From Ardenticatenaceae bacterium (GTDB lineage: Bacteria > Chloroflexota > Anaerolineae > Promineifilales > Promineifilaceae), in NCBI GenBank assembly GCA_011525915.1, contig WYBM01000012.1:119623-183622 (forward strand): 64,000 nt of DNA. The letters run 5' to 3'. The notes under the pieces are model-generated. The model worked only from the letters and a program-made list of their open reading frames with translations. It was not told the DNA's origin and made no database searches. Positions 29,236 through 38,121 of this stretch are shown here, one piece after another. Both the position numbers and the translations under genes were made by a program. Position 1 is the first letter of the stretch. Each line of letters begins with the position of its first letter.

Positions 29236-29319
29236 CGTCAAACCACCACCATCCCCTTTCCAGCCCACGCGCTTGCGCCTGTTTTCTTTTAAGAGGGGAT
29301 GACCTCTTGTGGTTTGACG
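29236..29319. repeat. 84-base inverted-repeat element
   Basis: Outer arms CGTCAAACCAC (29236-29246) / GTGGTTTGACG (29309-29319) and inner arms ATCCCCT (29251-29257) / AGGGGAT (29294-29300). It lies directly upstream of the small gene and recombinase. Could be a regulatory hairpin, a recombination site or a tiny MITE-like element; no target duplication was seen. Confidence 0.5.
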
Positions 29320-29348
29320 CAATGGTACTCAGCATGATAAAGTGAAGT

Positions 29349-29585
29349 ATGGGAGGGGAGAGAAGGGAGTATTTCATCTTTCATAGACTGTTCGTTTCTA
29401 GTCGCTGGCGGGTGGTGTATCGAGAAATTGAGACAAGAGATGTTAAGGGACGGCCGTTGGTTTGGATAGTAAAAACCGTACCTGGTGCTTATGAACACGG
29501 TGGGGACGCTCAAGAACATGCAGACCAACTAAATGCCGCCCCAGAGCAAACAGATCATTCCCATCCTATATGGAGCAGCCACTAA
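29349..29585 (+). CDS. Small protein upstream of the recombinase-like gene
   Basis: 78 residues, basic N-terminus (SRWRVVYREIETRDVKGRPLVWIVK) and acidic histidine-rich C-terminus (HGGDAQEHADQLNAAPEQTDH). No family recognised. It overlaps the start of the recombinase gene by 16 bases, which supports it being a real coupled gene. The start is uncertain: ATG 29349 lies just before a purine-rich GGGAGGGGAGAGAAGGGAG tract that might instead serve a later start. Confidence 0.45.
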   Translation: MGGERREYFIFHRLFVSSRWRVVYREIETRDVKGRPLVWIVKTVPGAYEHGGDAQEHADQLNAAPEQTDHSHPIWSSH

Positions 29586-30505
29586 CCAAGCAGTTTCAGG
29601 AAGCCCTCGATTCCTACAAAGAGGGCTATATGGCTTTGCAGAAATTAGCTGATGGCAGCCGGACTGAATACGAAACCGACACCATTCAGTTCCTTATATC
29701 ACTTCAAGAGCAGGGGATAGAGGAACCGCGGAAAGTTACACGCAGTCATATAAGCGACTACTTTCATTACCTTGAAGGGCTAGAACTTGCTGAGGCAACA
29801 CTGCGAAAGAAGATAATCGTTCTGAAAACATTCTTCTCCTGGTTGCAGGTAAAGGGTTTCATCTCAAACGATCCAGCAGCGCTTATTATTCCACCACTTA
29901 GAGAGGACAAATGTCCGCGCATTCTGTCAAAAGAAGAATGCAGTAGGTTGATAGCTCAAATCGAACAACCACGAGACACAGCCATTATCCAGATGCTTCT
30001 ACACAGTGGTGTTACGCTATCTGAAATAACACGGCTGGCGCTCTCTGACATTTCCGATTTGAACGTCTCCATGAGGCTAACACCCGGCGTATTTGGCAAA
30101 ACCCATGTCTCACGAGACGCAACTGGTTCGCTTCACATCCGAGGGAAAGGGGCCAAAGAACGAACGATACCGCTTAATCGAGAGGCTTGTGAAGCTCTTG
30201 TCGCTTATCTGGAAGCGCGGCCGGATAGCCTTGATAACAGCCTCTTTTTATCAAGCCGTAAAAAACCACTCTCAGGTCGGCAATATCAATATATCGTAGA
30301 AAGCTATTTCATTAGGGCAAACATATTGAACGCTGGCGTTCAAACATTGCGTCACACATTTGCGGTAAATCAGTTGAAAAATGGCACGTCCCCCGAAACT
30401 TTGAAAGAACTACTTGGCCTCAAACAATCGCGGTCAATTGAGCCGTATATTGATCTGGTGCAAATAGGAGTTCAAGGACTGCCAAGGTACTCGCACAGAA
30501 GATGA
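29570..30505 (+). CDS. Tyrosine-recombinase-like protein with degenerate catalytic site
   Basis: 311 residues with the two-domain layout of XerC/D-type integrases: a SAM-like core-binding domain (about 15-105) and a catalytic domain (about 115-300). The beta-hairpin lysine region is present (IRGKGAKERTIPLN), as are the second arginine and a C-terminal tyrosine (TLRHTFAVNQL, IEPYIDL). However the first arginine is replaced (HSGVTLSEITRL, where the family has GLRxSE), the HxxR histidine is Gln (VQTLRH) and the LGH histidine is Leu (LGLKQS). It may bind DNA without full recombinase activity. The adjacent island context suits a former integrase. Confidence 0.8.
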   Translation: MEQPLTKQFQEALDSYKEGYMALQKLADGSRTEYETDTIQFLISLQEQGIEEPRKVTRSHISDYFHYLEGLELAEATLRKKIIVLKTFFSWLQVKGFISNDPAALIIPPLREDKCPRILSKEECSRLIAQIEQPRDTAIIQMLLHSGVTLSEITRLALSDISDLNVSMRLTPGVFGKTHVSRDATGSLHIRGKGAKERTIPLNREACEALVAYLEARPDSLDNSLFLSSRKKPLSGRQYQYIVESYFIRANILNAGVQTLRHTFAVNQLKNGTSPETLKELLGLKQSRSIEPYIDLVQIGVQGLPRYSHRR

Positions 30506-30584
30506 ACAAAAATACTCGCCGAAATTCTCTTGCTTTGTTTGCTTCTGGAACTTGGGGTTTGGAAATGATAAGCTACCTCAAGAT

Positions 30585-30809
30585 ATGCCAGATGAAAAGC
30601 CACTAACAAAGTCTGATTTAGTTGCAGCGTTAAAGGAATTAGGTGTTGCTACAAAGGCGGATATTCAAAAGACTGAGGAACGTCTTAAAAAGCATGTTAC
30701 AGATGTGGTTGTCGAATCAAACCAAGCCATTATAGCTGGTGTTAATGGGCTACATGCTGAGGTAGAGGAGCTTACAGAAAGAGTTGATCGGTATCATCCA
30801 ACGCATTGA
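30585..30809 (+). CDS. Small coiled-coil protein
   Basis: About 74 residues starting MPDEKPLTKSDLVAALKELG, then a long charged helix (ATKADIQKTEERLKKHVTDV) predicted to form a coiled coil. Similar small proteins with a PLTKxDLxxAL opening are common and of unknown role. The frame is open back to TTG 30552; ATG 30585 is preferred. It follows the recombinase-like gene by 79 bases. Confidence 0.5.
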   Translation: MPDEKPLTKSDLVAALKELGVATKADIQKTEERLKKHVTDVVVESNQAIIAGVNGLHAEVEELTERVDRYHPTH

Positions 30810-30840
30810 TATTGAGCCGTTAATCTGCCTTTTATTCCAC

Positions 30841-30990
30841 ATGGGACGCATCTATATTTGTGATATTTGTAATCAGAAGTCAGAAGAGCGGGTTATGCTT
30901 GATTTGGAATATATTGTCTGCAAAAAGTGCTGGCAGAACAAGAAACAATGGCCTGCTATCCACAAACTTCCCCCGGCAAAATCATATTAA
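30841..30990 (+). CDS. Small CxxC/CxxC zinc-ribbon protein
   Basis: 49 residues, MGRIYICDICNQKSEER then YIVCKKCWQNKKQWP: two CxxC pairs spaced for a single zinc ribbon. ATG 30841 gives a compact zinc-binding protein; the same frame extends to 30784 with a hydrophobic lead I consider non-coding. Function unknown. Confidence 0.45.
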   Translation: MGRIYICDICNQKSEERVMLDLEYIVCKKCWQNKKQWPAIHKLPPAKSY

Positions 30991-31038
30991 CCATATACGA
31001 ACTCCTGCCTCTTAATGGCCTACAAGCCAAAAGAGAAA

Positions 31039-31065
31039 CCGCTCTTCCGGGAGGAGAAAGAGCGG
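31039..31065 (-). terminator. Hairpin, terminator-like on the minus strand
   Basis: Stem CCGCTCTT / AAGAGCGG; read on the minus strand it is followed by TTTCTCTTTT. No minus-strand gene clearly ends here, so its role is unclear. The surrounding 30991-31351 has no gene I can support. Confidence 0.35.
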
Positions 31066-31351
31066 CTTCAAAAAAGTGTTGCTAAAAAATAATCGGGCAA
31101 TACCAAAACAGAGGGCTGAGGAGGGCATTGCCCTGGGCTTGGTTGGTCGTTGTTCCAGTCGCGTTTCTTTTTGTGCCAGTTTTTGGGGGGAGGAATCTTT
31201 GCCCTCATGTTTCAACCAACCAAACTTAGTGGATATGTTACACGATCTTTGGCAATAGTCTAGCTTAAAATTTTGCCAAATTTGATTTCTCCCTCCTGTA
31301 TTGATTCACTGAATCCGTCCTGGTACAGTTGGTATAAGCCCTTTTGCCGTT

Positions 31352-32029
31352 ATGCGTAATGAACACGACAAAGATAATTCCGCCAATATTGGCCGCCTTG
31401 TGACGCTTCTGTTTGGCTTGCCCTGGGTAGAAATCACGGCTGAGGTATGGAAAATAGGAAAAAAGCTCTGGCGTGGTTGGGCTAATGAAGGGATGTATGA
31501 AGTCCTTGAGTATAACGTGACGTATGAACTTAAGGATGTAAAGGGAAGGGAGGCGCACTTTCATAAACAAGAAAAAGTCCGCTATGTCCAGGACAACATC
31601 ATTAGTTACCAGGATCAGGCATGGGGAGAGGGTGAAATTTTACTCAACTACCTGTGCTCCCCAGGCGTCAAAGCCGATGAATACCAGCTTGGACACAAGA
31701 CACTTATCCTCATCTCACTTCAGGGGATGAAACGACGAGGAGATACAGATGAATTTAACATTGAATGGGATTTACGCAACGCATTTTTGCGCCCCAGTGA
31801 GTACTGCGAAGTAGAAATCAGTCACCGAACAAAAAAATTGTCCATTCAGGTGGTATTCCCCAAAAGCAGACCACCACGTCAGGCACTGATCATAGAAAAT
31901 ACCCGTCGAAAAACGCATGTATTGGGGCAAGAAGCGGTAAGAAAATTACCTGACGGCCGTTGGCGTGTTGAATGGAGAACCGATCACCCCCGATTGTATG
32001 AACGCTATATCCTCAAATGGGATTGGTAA
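31352..32029 (+). CDS. Conserved-looking protein of unknown function
   Basis: 225 residues, no signal peptide, beta-rich after a basic N-terminal helix (WKIGKKLWRGWANEG). The region LRPSEYCEVEISHRTKKLSI is repeated in a broken paralogue at 41002-41127, which suggests a once-duplicated accessory gene family. It ends RYILKWDW. Small, cytoplasmic, strand-isolated. I recognise no domain. Confidence 0.55.
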   Translation: MRNEHDKDNSANIGRLVTLLFGLPWVEITAEVWKIGKKLWRGWANEGMYEVLEYNVTYELKDVKGREAHFHKQEKVRYVQDNIISYQDQAWGEGEILLNYLCSPGVKADEYQLGHKTLILISLQGMKRRGDTDEFNIEWDLRNAFLRPSEYCEVEISHRTKKLSIQVVFPKSRPPRQALIIENTRRKTHVLGQEAVRKLPDGRWRVEWRTDHPRLYERYILKWDW

Positions 32030-32053
32030 GGAGGTTTGTCCCTCGTTTACACG

Positions 32054-32575
32054 TTAGTTTTGCATATCCCTTGATAGGGATGGGAGATAAAACTGGTGTA
32101 TTTCAGACCAAACATAAAAAGTCTCCGAAAATGCAAAGTCCTGAAGTTCAACCGAAATTTGATTATCACAGTTATACAAGGCATGAACAGGAGTAAAAAA
32201 GGTGGTAGTACCTGTGCTGGTTGCGGTTAAGGTGAATGTGGCGCTGCTGCTGATACTGGTGACTGTGGCCGGGGAGACGAATTCAAACATGGGAGGTTCT
32301 TGTAATTCCTCAGTTAGCGTGATCTCGTAACCCGTCAGACTACATCCTTCCACAAAGCTATTGTTTTCCACATCAACGTCTACAATCACGGTTTCACCAA
32401 GGGTGAACAGGCCAGAATCAGGTGTGATATCAATCACCATATCCATAACAACGATTTGATCCAACGGCACCCTGATTTCTGAAGCGGTCAAAACACTGGC
32501 AGTGGCTATTCCAACTGATATGAAACAAACAATCAGCGCAAGAGAAAGCACAAACCGCAAAAGTAAAGAACGCAT
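32054..32575 (-). CDS. Secreted beta-sandwich protein, last gene of the glycosidase operon
   Basis: About 173 residues: signal peptide (MRSLLLRFVLSLALIVCFIS...), then an Ig-like beta domain (SGLFTLGETVIVDVDVENNS) as in conserved-repeat or DUF11-type surface domains, and a C-terminal HQFYLPSLSRDMQN. The start at 32575 follows GAGGAG and begins the signal peptide; the frame is open to 32608. Likely co-transcribed with the propeller and glycosidase genes upstream. Confidence 0.65.
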   Translation of the reverse strand: MRSLLLRFVLSLALIVCFISVGIATASVLTASEIRVPLDQIVVMDMVIDITPDSGLFTLGETVIVDVDVENNSFVEGCSLTGYEITLTEELQEPPMFEFVSPATVTSISSSATFTLTATSTGTTTFFTPVHALYNCDNQISVELQDFAFSETFYVWSEIHQFYLPSLSRDMQN

Positions 32576-32622
32576 ATCAAGCTCTCCTCGTTTGGCATGC
32601 AAAGCCATAGTAGCCGCCTCAC

Positions 32623-33756
32623 TTACTCTGCAAAACCCAGGACGGTAATGGTGCCTTCGTTCGTGTTGGAGATATACACACGGCCGTTAGCTGGGTTGAC
32701 CCCAACGCCATAAGGATACCAACCGGTTTCAAATGTGGCGGCAACTTCTGTTCCATGAACGACCGTCACCAGGTCGTTCCAAAAATCGGCAACATAAACA
32801 TTGCCGCTCAATGGGTCAATATCCATCTTAGAGCTGCTAGCGCTCACCGGAATACTGGCAATCACTCTTGAACCCCGCACGACGACCACTTTTGTGTCGC
32901 CGAACCCACCCCACGTGACAAGATAAACATCTCCTGTGGCCGGATGCACCTGCATATTCCCGATAGACCCATCTCCCTCCATGACCTTGACATCGTCTAC
33001 CAATTTTCCCTGTTTGAAACGATAAAGGCGCTGGTCGCCACCCGTTACATACACATCGCCTGTCTGAGAATTCACGTCCATCGCATTCACTGATGAACCA
33101 GTTTCATACCGGGCTATCTCTTCCATACCTTTAAGAACGATGACCGTACCCCATACGGTACCCACATAGACATAGCTATGAACCGGGTCTGCCACTACAT
33201 GTGTCGCTCGAACTTCGCCTAAAGGAATCGTGCCAATTATTTCTGTGCCAATGATAACTGTCACGTTGCCTTCCGTAGTTGGTCGTTCCCCTGGTGATGA
33301 CGTTTTGCGGCTATAAGGACTGACCACATAAGCCCAACCGCTTTGGGGGTCTATCGCCACCTCATGTGGTTGCCGCCCGGCGGTTTCCAATACTGCCACT
33401 ACTTCAGTGTCCCTCATAACGGCCACGCTATCGCTATACTTGTTCACAACGTACACCCAACCACGCACTTCATCAATGGCCATATCAATGTTGTTTACGC
33501 TGCGATCCGAATCAGTTTCCAACAAGGCGATCTCGTTCAGGTCTTTGATCACGCTGACCTGGTTGGCATTATTAATAATGTACACGTAACTAGTATCGGG
33601 ATTCACGGCAATGTCCGTTGGGCCGCTAATTTCCACCGGAAAGGTAGCCAGTACAACCGGGATACGGGGTTCGGCTTTTTGGCAGGCTGCTAACAGCAAA
33701 GCGGTTAGCCATATAGCCGAGAATAATCGAAATGCAGTATGTACCAACCTTTCCAT
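32623..33756 (-). CDS. YVTN-type beta-propeller lipoprotein
   Basis: 377 residues. The signal peptide ends in the lipobox LLAAC, then six to seven blades of about 45 residues with the YVTN/NHL pattern (VNPDTSYVYIINNANQVSVI, IDPQSGWAYVV, VNPANGRVYISNTNEGTITV). Propellers of this type mediate binding on the outer surface. It lies nine bases downstream of the glycoside-hydrolase-like gene; AGAGG precedes its ATG. Role in glycan sensing or binding is inference from that context. Confidence 0.8.
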   Translation of the reverse strand: MERLVHTAFRLFSAIWLTALLLAACQKAEPRIPVVLATFPVEISGPTDIAVNPDTSYVYIINNANQVSVIKDLNEIALLETDSDRSVNNIDMAIDEVRGWVYVVNKYSDSVAVMRDTEVVAVLETAGRQPHEVAIDPQSGWAYVVSPYSRKTSSPGERPTTEGNVTVIIGTEIIGTIPLGEVRATHVVADPVHSYVYVGTVWGTVIVLKGMEEIARYETGSSVNAMDVNSQTGDVYVTGGDQRLYRFKQGKLVDDVKVMEGDGSIGNMQVHPATGDVYLVTWGGFGDTKVVVVRGSRVIASIPVSASSSKMDIDPLSGNVYVADFWNDLVTVVHGTEVAATFETGWYPYGVGVNPANGRVYISNTNEGTITVLGFAE

Positions 33757-33765
33757 GCGCAGCCT

Positions 33766-35871
33766 CTAATTTGGTTTCCTTACAGCAGGTAGAAAAATCT
33801 GGTTGTCAAAGAATTCATCACAGCTAAAAGGGTAAGCCAGATATTCACACCAGACCGGCTTCGTTGAGGTCTTGTCTGAGCGGTATAGCCCAAACAACCA
33901 GACTACGTCTTGCTCTGATGTAGTCATTTCTTGTACCGGTATATAAGCGTGACTATTGTTGGTTTGACCACCAGTACAAGGGTCTGGCACACCTACATCC
34001 ATATACTGATACCAGATAACTTTGTCAACGGCCGATACACCGGGAATTTGCCACAAGTCTACTTCGGTAAACAGAATGTCAAACATGGGCTTAAGATAGT
34101 TCGATTGTTCAGTTTCGGTTACCAGCACTGGATCATGACAAACCGGTCGGTTGGGCAAGTTCTTAGCGCTGTTCCATCCCGCCTCAGTGATCCAAACGTG
34201 TTTGTTACCGTCACTCTCCAGGTACATGGTTTCCAGGAACTTATCTATAATCGTATCGTGACCAAGAGGTAATTCCGCGTACATGTAAATGCCTGGGTTT
34301 GGGCCATAATCCGCTTTGGGATAAGGATGCACGGCAAAGTAGCTAAAGGGAGAAGACCCGGAAAAATAGGTGTACACTTGCTCAAAGTATTGGTCAGAGT
34401 CGCCCCAGGCGCTGGCCAAGCCACCAAACAGTATCTGCGCCTGGGAGTTTCTACCCTTAATCTCATCATAAGCCTCTTGGAGCAGAGGGGCAAAGCGGAT
34501 GGGGTCTACGAAGGCCCCTTGAAGAAAATTCGGTTCATTCCACACTTCCCAGTAGGTGATGCGTCCTCTGTAATGCAGAGCCAGGAAATCGGCTATATTA
34601 CCAAAGGCTTCTCGGTATGCCTCAGCGGTGGCTGGGTCATTATATCCTGTTGTCGAGAGAGATTCGTGGTTAATCAAGCCCAACACGCTTAATCCTTCAG
34701 CACATAAAGTATCTATCATGCGGTCAAAGCCCCGCACATCTATGCTGCCGTTTTGTTGCACAAATCCCAAACGCACCCAATCAACGCCGGCATTTTTCAT
34801 TGCATCTACCGCCAGGGTGTCTCCTGGCCTAATCATGAGAGATAAACCGCCTGTAGTGGGGTCAAGTGAAGGCAACACCAATCCTTTGTTGCCGGGGTCA
34901 AGGTTACCGCAAACGGCATCAGGTGTATTGTAGCGCCAGATCTGAAAGTCATCTATCCAGGCGCCTTCATCGAAGTTAAAAAAGTCATCATCGCTTTCAA
35001 AGGCGACGGCTATATAAGCTTCATCTTGACCTTCCAACCAAGGGAAATAGGCGTGAAGCCTGAACCAGTTTTCGCTAACGCCCCAAAGCTTTTGCATGCG
35101 AAAAAAGGTTCCGTTATTGGAAGCGCCTATAAGAAAACCGTCTGCTTCATCGCCAATGTCTAGCCACAGCGCAAAGTCGGCCATGATATTATCCGCCTGA
35201 CTCAAGTCATAGGGGCCACATACTATCCATGTGTCCAGATTAGAAGGATAAGCTGTGTGAGATGGGTCCACACCATCGGCCCCGCCTTTAGCTGGCCAAC
35301 CCGCACGTTGTCCGTAAAGTGGCCGATGATCATCCTTATCCCAATAACGTTCCTTACCATCAGGACTATCATCAAAGACGACACAATCTGGCTGCTGAGG
35401 GAAAGTGCCTTCAAAGTCTTCGGCCAGGAGTAATTCCCAATTGTCTACCAGGTCTGCGTCTGGTTGAGTGGCCAGTAGCGGGGATGTGCTGGTGGGCAAA
35501 GGACCATCATATTCGAGTGTGAACGCTTCGAGATGGAGATTGGGGATTTCTTCAGGACTTGGGGAAATCAGATTAACCTCAGGCACCAGGGGAGGGCTGG
35601 GCACATCTTGTTGGCTAACGAGTGTGAGCATCGTTGTAACGTGTAACATGCCGGGATCATCTGTTGGGGCGGGAACCTCTCCCACTGGTGGCGGATAATC
35701 AGGGATTGAATTCGGTGTGGGGGTTGCTGGTCCTGGATAGCCGGATTGATAAACATCCGCAGCTTGAACAGGCGCTGGTCTTGTTTTGCCCACTCCGCTA
35801 AACAAAACCCACAATAGACACAACAACCCAATACAAATGATTATAACCGTGGTTTGCTTCCCGAATTTCAC
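33766..35871 (-). CDS. Extracellular clan GH-A glycoside-hydrolase-like protein
   Basis: 701 residues. An N-terminal membrane helix (signal or anchor), a Pro-rich linker, a beta-sandwich carbohydrate-binding-like module (about 155-320), then a TIM barrel with the acid/base motif VWNEPN (Glu near residue 444) and the nucleophile motif WITEAGWNS (Glu near 562), as in GH5/GH39/GH53-type clan GH-A enzymes. The C-terminus reads NQIFLPAVRKPN. The start is GTG 35871 behind a perfect AAGGAGG. First gene of a three-gene minus-strand operon of secreted proteins. Substrate cannot be named. Confidence 0.8.
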   Translation of the reverse strand: MKFGKQTTVIIICIGLLCLLWVLFSGVGKTRPAPVQAADVYQSGYPGPATPTPNSIPDYPPPVGEVPAPTDDPGMLHVTTMLTLVSQQDVPSPPLVPEVNLISPSPEEIPNLHLEAFTLEYDGPLPTSTSPLLATQPDADLVDNWELLLAEDFEGTFPQQPDCVVFDDSPDGKERYWDKDDHRPLYGQRAGWPAKGGADGVDPSHTAYPSNLDTWIVCGPYDLSQADNIMADFALWLDIGDEADGFLIGASNNGTFFRMQKLWGVSENWFRLHAYFPWLEGQDEAYIAVAFESDDDFFNFDEGAWIDDFQIWRYNTPDAVCGNLDPGNKGLVLPSLDPTTGGLSLMIRPGDTLAVDAMKNAGVDWVRLGFVQQNGSIDVRGFDRMIDTLCAEGLSVLGLINHESLSTTGYNDPATAEAYREAFGNIADFLALHYRGRITYWEVWNEPNFLQGAFVDPIRFAPLLQEAYDEIKGRNSQAQILFGGLASAWGDSDQYFEQVYTYFSGSSPFSYFAVHPYPKADYGPNPGIYMYAELPLGHDTIIDKFLETMYLESDGNKHVWITEAGWNSAKNLPNRPVCHDPVLVTETEQSNYLKPMFDILFTEVDLWQIPGVSAVDKVIWYQYMDVGVPDPCTGGQTNNSHAYIPVQEMTTSEQDVVWLFGLYRSDKTSTKPVWCEYLAYPFSCDEFFDNQIFLPAVRKPN

Positions 35872-36268
35872 TTGGATCCCTCCTTATGGATACTAGCAAC
35901 TCGCTCCATGAGTGATGCAACAACACTTGGACATCTGCGGCTCCAACCCACAAGTACACCAAGACTGTTAGCGTTTGCAAGAACTGCAACATTTATACTT
36001 GATGTTCGTCAATCTTCAAAACGGCCTGATATTCCTTGGTTTTCCCACAAGCAGACTAAGAAAAAGACGACAGGCCCGCGGTGCCTGCCGCCTTTCAACT
36101 ACTTACGTACCCGAACCTGCACCTAACATGACATTTTCTCCTTGTTCCGTCAGCAGACGGCCGTCACGGACGGATACACTTGTTTGGGGCGATGATGCAG
36201 CGATGCTCTTATATTCCGGTATATATTACGAGCTTTCAGATTTTTGTCAAACTATATAGTTTTCTATT
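35872..36268. other. Gene-free region upstream of the glycosidase operon
   Basis: About 400 bases without a convincing gene; a plus-strand frame (35975-36259) is open but has no codon or similarity support. It contains one ACGGCCGT octamer inside CGTCAGCAGACGGCCGTCAC (near 36148) and AT-rich sequence around 36220-36260. The promoter of the glycosidase operon must lie toward 35880. Confidence 0.4.
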
Positions 36269-36559
36269 TTAGAAGGGGTCTTTGGGAGGCCGCCCTGCTT
36301 GCTTTCTGCCCTCAGTGATATATCTGTGGGCTGAGGTCAAAGAAATAAATAAATCATGGCCGCCAGGTTTAATTGCATCCAGGCGCTTCTCGCGGACAAG
36401 TCCTCGTATTCGCTCAGGGGAAAGCTGAGTGATATGAGCGGTATCCTTGATTGACAAGTAGATTTCGTTGTTTTCATCTACAGTAACAACCTTTGGCTTG
36501 TAACCACCTAAGAGGATGTCCGCGATGAGAGCCTCATACGGGCTTACTCCATCACGCAC
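36269..36559 (-). CDS. Excisionase/MerR-like helix-turn-helix protein
   Basis: 96 residues. The C-terminal two thirds (YLSIKDTAHITQLSPERIRG, REKRLDAIKPGGHDLFIS) fits the excisionase/MerR-type winged helix that reads a helix then a Gly-containing wing; a basic AGRPPKDPF tail resembles an AT-hook. Start is GTG 36559, preceded by AGGTGACAGG. Likely a DNA-binding regulator or antitoxin-like protein; the target is not evident. The ISAs1 element begins about 110 bases upstream. Confidence 0.6.
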   Translation of the reverse strand: MRDGVSPYEALIADILLGGYKPKVVTVDENNEIYLSIKDTAHITQLSPERIRGLVREKRLDAIKPGGHDLFISLTSAHRYITEGRKQAGRPPKDPF

Positions 36560-36681
36560 AAATCGTTAACCTGTCACCTTTTTGTTAATTTGTCGTTGGC
36601 GTTCACGTAACGAAGGCATTCTATGTTGCCTTGTATTATTATGCACACTTGTAAAGCAAATGCACAAAGCCTTTTTTAAAG

Positions 36682-37963
36682 CAGGGCTTTTCCAAAGTCG
36701 AAAAAAGAATCTCAAATTGTTAAAGTGGTAGTAACCAAACAAACCACAAAACAAAAGAGATTCTCATGCACAATATTACATTAGCCGGGCTAGATAGTAC
36801 ATATCCATCATTTGACATCCAGGAACTCATGACAAAGTTTGAAGATGTGAACGACCAACGAAAGGCACAAGGGATCAGGTACAAACTGCCCTGTCTGCTA
36901 GCCATGATACTCCTGGCCAGGTTAGCCGGGGAAACAAAGCCATCAGGCATAGCCGATTGGCTGAAGCTAAGAAAAGGGCAACTGGTGACCTTATTTAACC
37001 TCAAACATGCCCAAGTGCCGTCACTCAACACCATAAGACGGACACTGGCTGAAACCATCGTCGCCCAAGAATGGCAAAAGGTGGTGGTGCACTATCTGCA
37101 TGATAGGTATGGCGGCGATGAAAGTGAGCAAATCGTGCTGGATGGGAAAACGATGCGCGGGACCATTCCCAAAGGAGAAAAAGCAGGGGTCCATTTGCTC
37201 TCAGCCTACCTGCCAGAGGGAGGCGTCGTCCAAGACCAAATTGAAGTCGAATCAAAAGAGAATGAACTAACAGCCGCACCTCGCTTATTGGCAAACCTCA
37301 ATCTGAAAGGGAAAGTTGTCTCTGGAGATGCGATGTTCACCCAACGAAAATTATCAGTGCAAGTCAGGGCACAAGGGGGTGACTACCTCTGGTTTATCAA
37401 AGACAATCAGCCGACCCTGCTAGCGGATGTGCAGCAGTTTTTTCAACCGCCCCGCAAAGCCAAGGGGTGGCACATGCCCCTGATGGCGTACCATGAAGCC
37501 ACATCGGTAGACAAAGGACATGGCCGAATTGAACAAAGACGGATACGCGTTGCCTATGACGAAACAGAATTTCTTAACTGGCCCAATGCCAAGTTGGTGT
37601 TCATGTTGGAAAGAAAAGTGACACAAATGGCAACTGGTCTCACCTCTGTGGAGACAGCTTATGGGATATCTAGTTTGGCACCCCATCCGACTATGGCGCA
37701 ACAGTTGCTCAACCTCGCTCGAGCTCATTGGGGCATTGAAAATGGACTACATTATCGACGCGATGTTACCTTAAATGAAGACGCCACGAGGATGAAGAGC
37801 GCTACTCAAGCTGAGGCAGTGGCTGTTTTTAACAATTTTATTGTTGGCTTAGCGCAAAAGCTGGGATTTTCCAATTTGGCTTATGCCCTACGGCATTTTA
37901 ATGCTCAATTGCATGTTCGCTTGGCTCAGCTTGCTTTGCCTTCATGACTTTGGAAAAACCCTG
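36682..37963. mobile_element. Complete ISAs1-family insertion sequence
   Basis: Inverted repeats CAGGGCTTTTCCAAAGTC (36682-36699) and its near-complement at 37946-37963 (one mismatch). A perfect 10-bp target duplication, TTTTTTAAAG, flanks it at 36672-36681 and 37964-37973, in line with the 8-10 bp reported for ISAs1. One intact transposase gene. Confidence 0.92.
36766..37947 (+). CDS. ISAs1 family transposase
   Basis: 393 residues with the ISAs1 (DDE_Tnp_1-associated) architecture: an N-terminal YKLPCLLAMILLARLAGE region, catalytic LDGKTMRGTI (first Asp), VVSGDAMFTQRKL (second Asp) and HWGIENGLHYRRDVTLNEDA (Glu). Uninterrupted and of normal family length, so probably active. The stop codon overlaps the right inverted repeat. 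Confidence 0.95.
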   Translation: MHNITLAGLDSTYPSFDIQELMTKFEDVNDQRKAQGIRYKLPCLLAMILLARLAGETKPSGIADWLKLRKGQLVTLFNLKHAQVPSLNTIRRTLAETIVAQEWQKVVVHYLHDRYGGDESEQIVLDGKTMRGTIPKGEKAGVHLLSAYLPEGGVVQDQIEVESKENELTAAPRLLANLNLKGKVVSGDAMFTQRKLSVQVRAQGGDYLWFIKDNQPTLLADVQQFFQPPRKAKGWHMPLMAYHEATSVDKGHGRIEQRRIRVAYDETEFLNWPNAKLVFMLERKVTQMATGLTSVETAYGISSLAPHPTMAQQLLNLARAHWGIENGLHYRRDVTLNEDATRMKSATQAEAVAVFNNFIVGLAQKLGFSNLAYALRHFNAQLHVRLAQLALPS

Positions 37964-38086
37964 TTTTTTAAAGCACGCGGGTGCGGTTAAAATCGGTGTA
38001 TAAACTTGACCGAATGAATTCATCAGTCTGGAAACCGTCTTCAAACCATACACCAAAACTAATCGCATCCAAAGCACACTTAATAC

Positions 38087-38115
38087 TTGACATAATACAC
38101 GATATATACTACAAT
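38087..38115 (+). promoter_or_regulatory. Sigma-70-type promoter of the abiE operon
   Basis: TTGACA at 38087-38092, 17-base spacer, TACAAT at 38110-38115: consensus -35 and near-consensus -10 at ideal spacing, 37 bases before the toxin ATG. Confidence 0.85.
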
Positions 38116-38121
38116 CGGACT

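Noticed and set aside
31265..31570. 101-codon minus-strand frame overlapping the start of the gene at 31352
   Set aside because: Opposite strand to the supported gene, with no start signal or domain.
35975..36259. 94-codon plus-strand frame upstream of the glycosidase operon
   Set aside because: No ribosome-binding site and no recognisable protein pattern; in a spacer.
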